Shown piece after piece: positions 61,852-64,000 of a stretch of 64,000 bases of DNA. Under the pieces are notes generated by a model. That model had not been told where the DNA came from, did no database searches, and saw only the letters and a program-made list of their open reading frames with translations. The stretch is from Paenibacillus pabuli (GTDB lineage: Bacteria > Bacillota > Bacilli > Paenibacillales > Paenibacillaceae). Position 1 is the first letter of the stretch, and each line of letters starts with the position of its first letter. Where the stretch lies: the NCBI RefSeq assembly GCF_023101145.1, contig NZ_CP073714.1:1922001-1986000 (forward strand). The letters run 5' to 3'. The translations under genes and the position numbers were made by a program.

Positions 61852-62334
61852 ATGTTATCGATTCATAAAGCGGAGTATCAACACAAATCAACGCTGCGCA
61901 ATCTGATGGAATTATACAAATATGATTTTACTGAATATGACCCGGAGGACGTCAATGAAAACGGGTTATACGAATATGTGTACCTGGACCATTATTGGAC
62001 AGAAACGGGCAGACATCCTTTTTTAATCCGGGTAGCAGGACAATGGGCTGGATTCGCACTGATTCGTGAAATCGGGAGTGAACAGGGAACAAGTATATAT
62101 CAAATGGCAGAATTTTTTGTAATGAAAAAATACAGAAAACTCGGAATGGGTGCGCAAGCTGCCATTCAATTGTTCAACCTTTTCCCCGGGACATGGAAAG
62201 TAGCGGAGATGGAGACAAACGTGCCTGCTCAGGCTTTCTGGCGTAAGGTTATTGCACGTTATACCGATAACAAATACCAAGAGGTTAGAGAGCCTGACTG
62301 GGAAGGTCCTATTCAGATATTTACCACGATGTAA
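61852..62334 (+). CDS. GNAT family N-acetyltransferase
   Basis: A 160-residue GNAT with CoA loop 'YRKLGMGAQAA'. It is like the protein at 16608 in its acidic 'LYKYDFTEYDPEDVNENG' start and 'PAQAFWRKVIARY' end. ATG 61852 follows AAGGAAC; the frame extends upstream to 61759 but has no SD there. First of three GNAT genes in a row. Confidence 0.82.
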   Translation: MLSIHKAEYQHKSTLRNLMELYKYDFTEYDPEDVNENGLYEYVYLDHYWTETGRHPFLIRVAGQWAGFALIREIGSEQGTSIYQMAEFFVMKKYRKLGMGAQAAIQLFNLFPGTWKVAEMETNVPAQAFWRKVIARYTDNKYQEVREPDWEGPIQIFTTM

Positions 62335-62356
62335 TAACGAGAAGGGGGAGAAGAGG

Positions 62357-62782
62357 GTGTCCCAAATAAATATCTATCCTAGTACTTCAGAGGATTCAGA
62401 ATATGTTCGCCAGCAACTCATCGCATTTAATGCTGCGCATGTGAGCGAGGAATTAAGGCATCGTTACGAAGAATTGAATTTTAACATCAAAAATGAGTCG
62501 GGCGAGATTGTTGCAGGTGTGCTCAGTACACTTTGCTGGAATTGGCTGGAGGTTGACATTCTTTGGGTGGATGCAGATCAGCGGCAACAAGGTTATGGTT
62601 CCCAATTGCTGCGTGAGGTTGAACGTATTGCGCGCGGGAAATCCTGTGACTTCATCCAATTGAACACATTCTCATATCAAGCACCGGAATTTTACAAGAA
62701 GCATGGCTACCAATTGATCACAACGATCGAGAATGCACCGACCGGACACAGTCATTATTATTTTAAAAAAGATCTAACTTAA
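62357..62782 (+). CDS. GNAT family N-acetyltransferase
   Basis: A 141-residue GNAT with CoA loop 'QRQQGYGSQLL' and 'YQAPEFYKKHGYQLITTI'. Resembles small predicted acetyltransferases such as YhbS-type. The GTG 62357 start follows AAGGGGGAG. It lies 22 bases after the previous GNAT stop, so they are probably one transcript. Confidence 0.83.
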   Translation: MSQINIYPSTSEDSEYVRQQLIAFNAAHVSEELRHRYEELNFNIKNESGEIVAGVLSTLCWNWLEVDILWVDADQRQQGYGSQLLREVERIARGKSCDFIQLNTFSYQAPEFYKKHGYQLITTIENAPTGHSHYYFKKDLT

Positions 62783-62819
62783 GGCAACGTATGCGAAATA
62801 GGACAAAATCAGGAGGGTT

Positions 62820-63260
62820 ATGATGATAACCATTAAAGCAATCGAACTTGAAGATTTACCGGCGTTAAGCCAGTTATACAACGAGTTGATGGGTACACCG
62901 ACCAATGAACAGCAGATGCAGAAGATGTTTCACTATATCCAGCAGAATGGACACTATCATGTACTCGGTGCATTTTACAACGGCGAACTGGCGGGATCGG
63001 TTATGGGTATAGAATGTATGGATCTGGCGGGTCAGTGCAATCCCTTCATGGTTGTAGAGAATGTAATTGTATCTGATCGGGTACGCAGACAGGGAATTGG
63101 TCAGAAGCTCATGCTTCAGATTGAGCACATTGCGAGAGATCTTGGATGCGAATACATGATTCTGGTGTCTGGTGATCAGCGCAAGGAGGCTCATATTTTC
63201 TATGAAAAGCTGGGCTTTAAAGATGAGAAAGTTCAGGGATACCGGAAGCATTTTAATTGA
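62820..63260 (+). CDS. GNAT family N-acetyltransferase
   Basis: A 146-residue GNAT with CoA loop 'VRRQGIGQKLM' and 'EAHIFYEKLGFKDEKVQGY'. It follows the previous GNAT by 37 bases and is the third in the set. ATG 62820 or 62823 after AGGAGG. Substrate unknown. Confidence 0.86.
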   Translation: MMITIKAIELEDLPALSQLYNELMGTPTNEQQMQKMFHYIQQNGHYHVLGAFYNGELAGSVMGIECMDLAGQCNPFMVVENVIVSDRVRRQGIGQKLMLQIEHIARDLGCEYMILVSGDQRKEAHIFYEKLGFKDEKVQGYRKHFN

Positions 63261-63368
63261 CAAATTTCTCTGTTCTCGTGACGGAGAATAGGGAGTGTGA
63301 TTAGGAAACACGTCGACGTGGGTGTTCTGGGGCGGTCAATTAGGGTAAGTAGACACGTGAAATGGAAA

Positions 63369-63399
63369 ACAAAAAGAGAGCTGGCAGCTCTCTTTTTGT
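63369..63399. terminator. Bidirectional terminator between convergent genes
   Basis: ACAAAAAGAGAGCT pairs perfectly with AGCTCTCTTTTTGT around GGC (14-bp stem). T-rich in both directions, so it can end both the GNAT transcript and the minus-strand gene. Confidence 0.92.
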
Positions 63400-63401
63400 A
63401 T

Positions 63402-64000
63402 TTATTCCTTACTTTGTTCTTTGGAACCAGATGAGGAAGATCGGATATATTGCGGTGGATGAACGTCGTCAATCATTAAAATGCCGTCATACTGATCGCG
63501 TGGGACAAAACTCTCAGGGATCATGCCCCAGCTGTATGCAAATCGTGGTTCGAACATCCAGGAGTTACCTGTTTCCCTGTTCTGATACCGCAGATCCAGG
63601 AAGCTGTAGGGTGTATTCGTTGCTGACATAATGCCTTCAATGGAACCAGGTTCCGCTGGCTCAACGGCATGAACTTCGCCGGCATTATCAGCCGTTTGAC
63701 CGCTGGATGCATATAATCCAAGAACATAACTGGATTTCTTCATTTCCTCCGAAAGCATCTCACCCATTAAAGTTACTGGATAAGGTGAGCCCATTACTTC
63801 ACTGTGTGCTTTACGTATATGATCGTTATGTCCCCATACGATGAATTTTTCGTTTGGATATACTTCGGTGGCGAGCCACATGAGATTGTCATGCATCGCC
63901 TGATCGCGCCACGCCATTGAATCAAAAAAGGACTCATATTTGCCTTCATTCATTTCAGCCATTGAGCGTATCGAAAGATCGACATATTCCCTCGCTACAC
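63402..64000 (-). CDS. Erythromycin esterase-like protein, C-terminal part (cut by window edge)
   Basis: The minus-strand frame is open to the right edge, so the N-terminus is outside the window. About 199 residues are visible. 'RDQAMHDNLMWLATEVYPNE' and 'KFIVWGHNDHIRK' match the erythromycin esterase family, including the His-rich catalytic region 'GHNDHI'. Related enzymes cleave macrolide lactones, but many chromosomal members lack that activity. The tail is Ser-rich and basic. Confidence 0.82.
   Translation of the reverse strand, partial: VAREYVDLSIRSMAEMNEGKYESFFDSMAWRDQAMHDNLMWLATEVYPNEKFIVWGHNDHIRKAHSEVMGSPYPVTLMGEMLSEEMKKSSYVLGLYASSGQTADNAGEVHAVEPAEPGSIEGIMSATNTPYSFLDLRYQNRETGNSWMFEPRFAYSWGMIPESFVPRDQYDGILMIDDVHPPQYIRSSSSGSKEQSKE

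Noticed and set aside
1..64000. tRNA, rRNA, IS elements, prophage or attachment sites
   Set aside because: I looked for cloverleaf-like stems, transposase motifs and integrase genes on both strands and saw none.

Overview
This window looks like chromosome of a spore-forming, low-to-moderate GC Gram-positive, most probably a Paenibacillus. The evidence is strong AGGAGG-type ribosome binding sites, frequent TTG and GTG starts, an S-layer-homology (SLH) surface protein, a Spo0M homologue, exosporium-like proteins, a YfiT/BstA-type bacillithiol transferase, a ydbS/ydbT-like pair and a Bce-type peptide-antibiotic module. I see no tRNA, rRNA, CRISPR array, insertion sequence or prophage.

About 88 genes are annotated, all but five of the supported ones on the + strand. 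The layout is a long run of small, mostly independently translated genes for enzymes that modify small molecules. It holds twelve GNAT acetyltransferase genes (one a tandem fusion), four intact Nudix hydrolases plus one lacking its Nudix box, three HAD hydrolases, two histidine phosphatases, an APH-type kinase, an ANT-type nucleotidyltransferase, an AAC(6')-like acetyltransferase, a TmrB-like ATPase and an erythromycin-esterase-like protein cut by the right edge.

Regions: 1-1113, end of an ABC transporter (permease and ATPase). 1278-10454, Nudix, alpha/beta hydrolase, GNATs, APH kinase, PdxH-like oxidase and hypotheticals. 10580-13766, a lone radical SAM enzyme, then a phosphodiester glycosidase coupled to a glycosyltransferase-GtrA fusion (cell-surface glycan work). 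13940-19449, small enzymes. 20202-21055, a LytTR regulator with a DUF3021 membrane partner and a candidate operator. 21073-22648, four small genes resembling orphan immunity proteins. 22891-32936, small enzymes, a broken peptidase E and a putative zinc peptidase. 33011-33123, a compact structured intergenic element. 33864-35893, PH-domain membrane pair. 35988-48876, mixed small enzymes, a YHYH microprotein, GT4 glycosyltransferase and Spo0M. 49133-50541, three tandem exosporium-like paralogues. 50719-55187, a complete BceRSAB module with a perfect inverted repeat before bceA. 56023-61693, a PgsA-like enzyme, a MalT-like LuxR regulator and an SLH-LRR surface protein. 61852-64000, three GNATs and the erythromycin-esterase-like gene.

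The genes worth most attention are the structured element at 33011-33123, the LytTR-DUF3021 pair with two-turn direct repeats, the immunity-like run, the exosporium triplet, and two genes that have lost internal segments of similar size.
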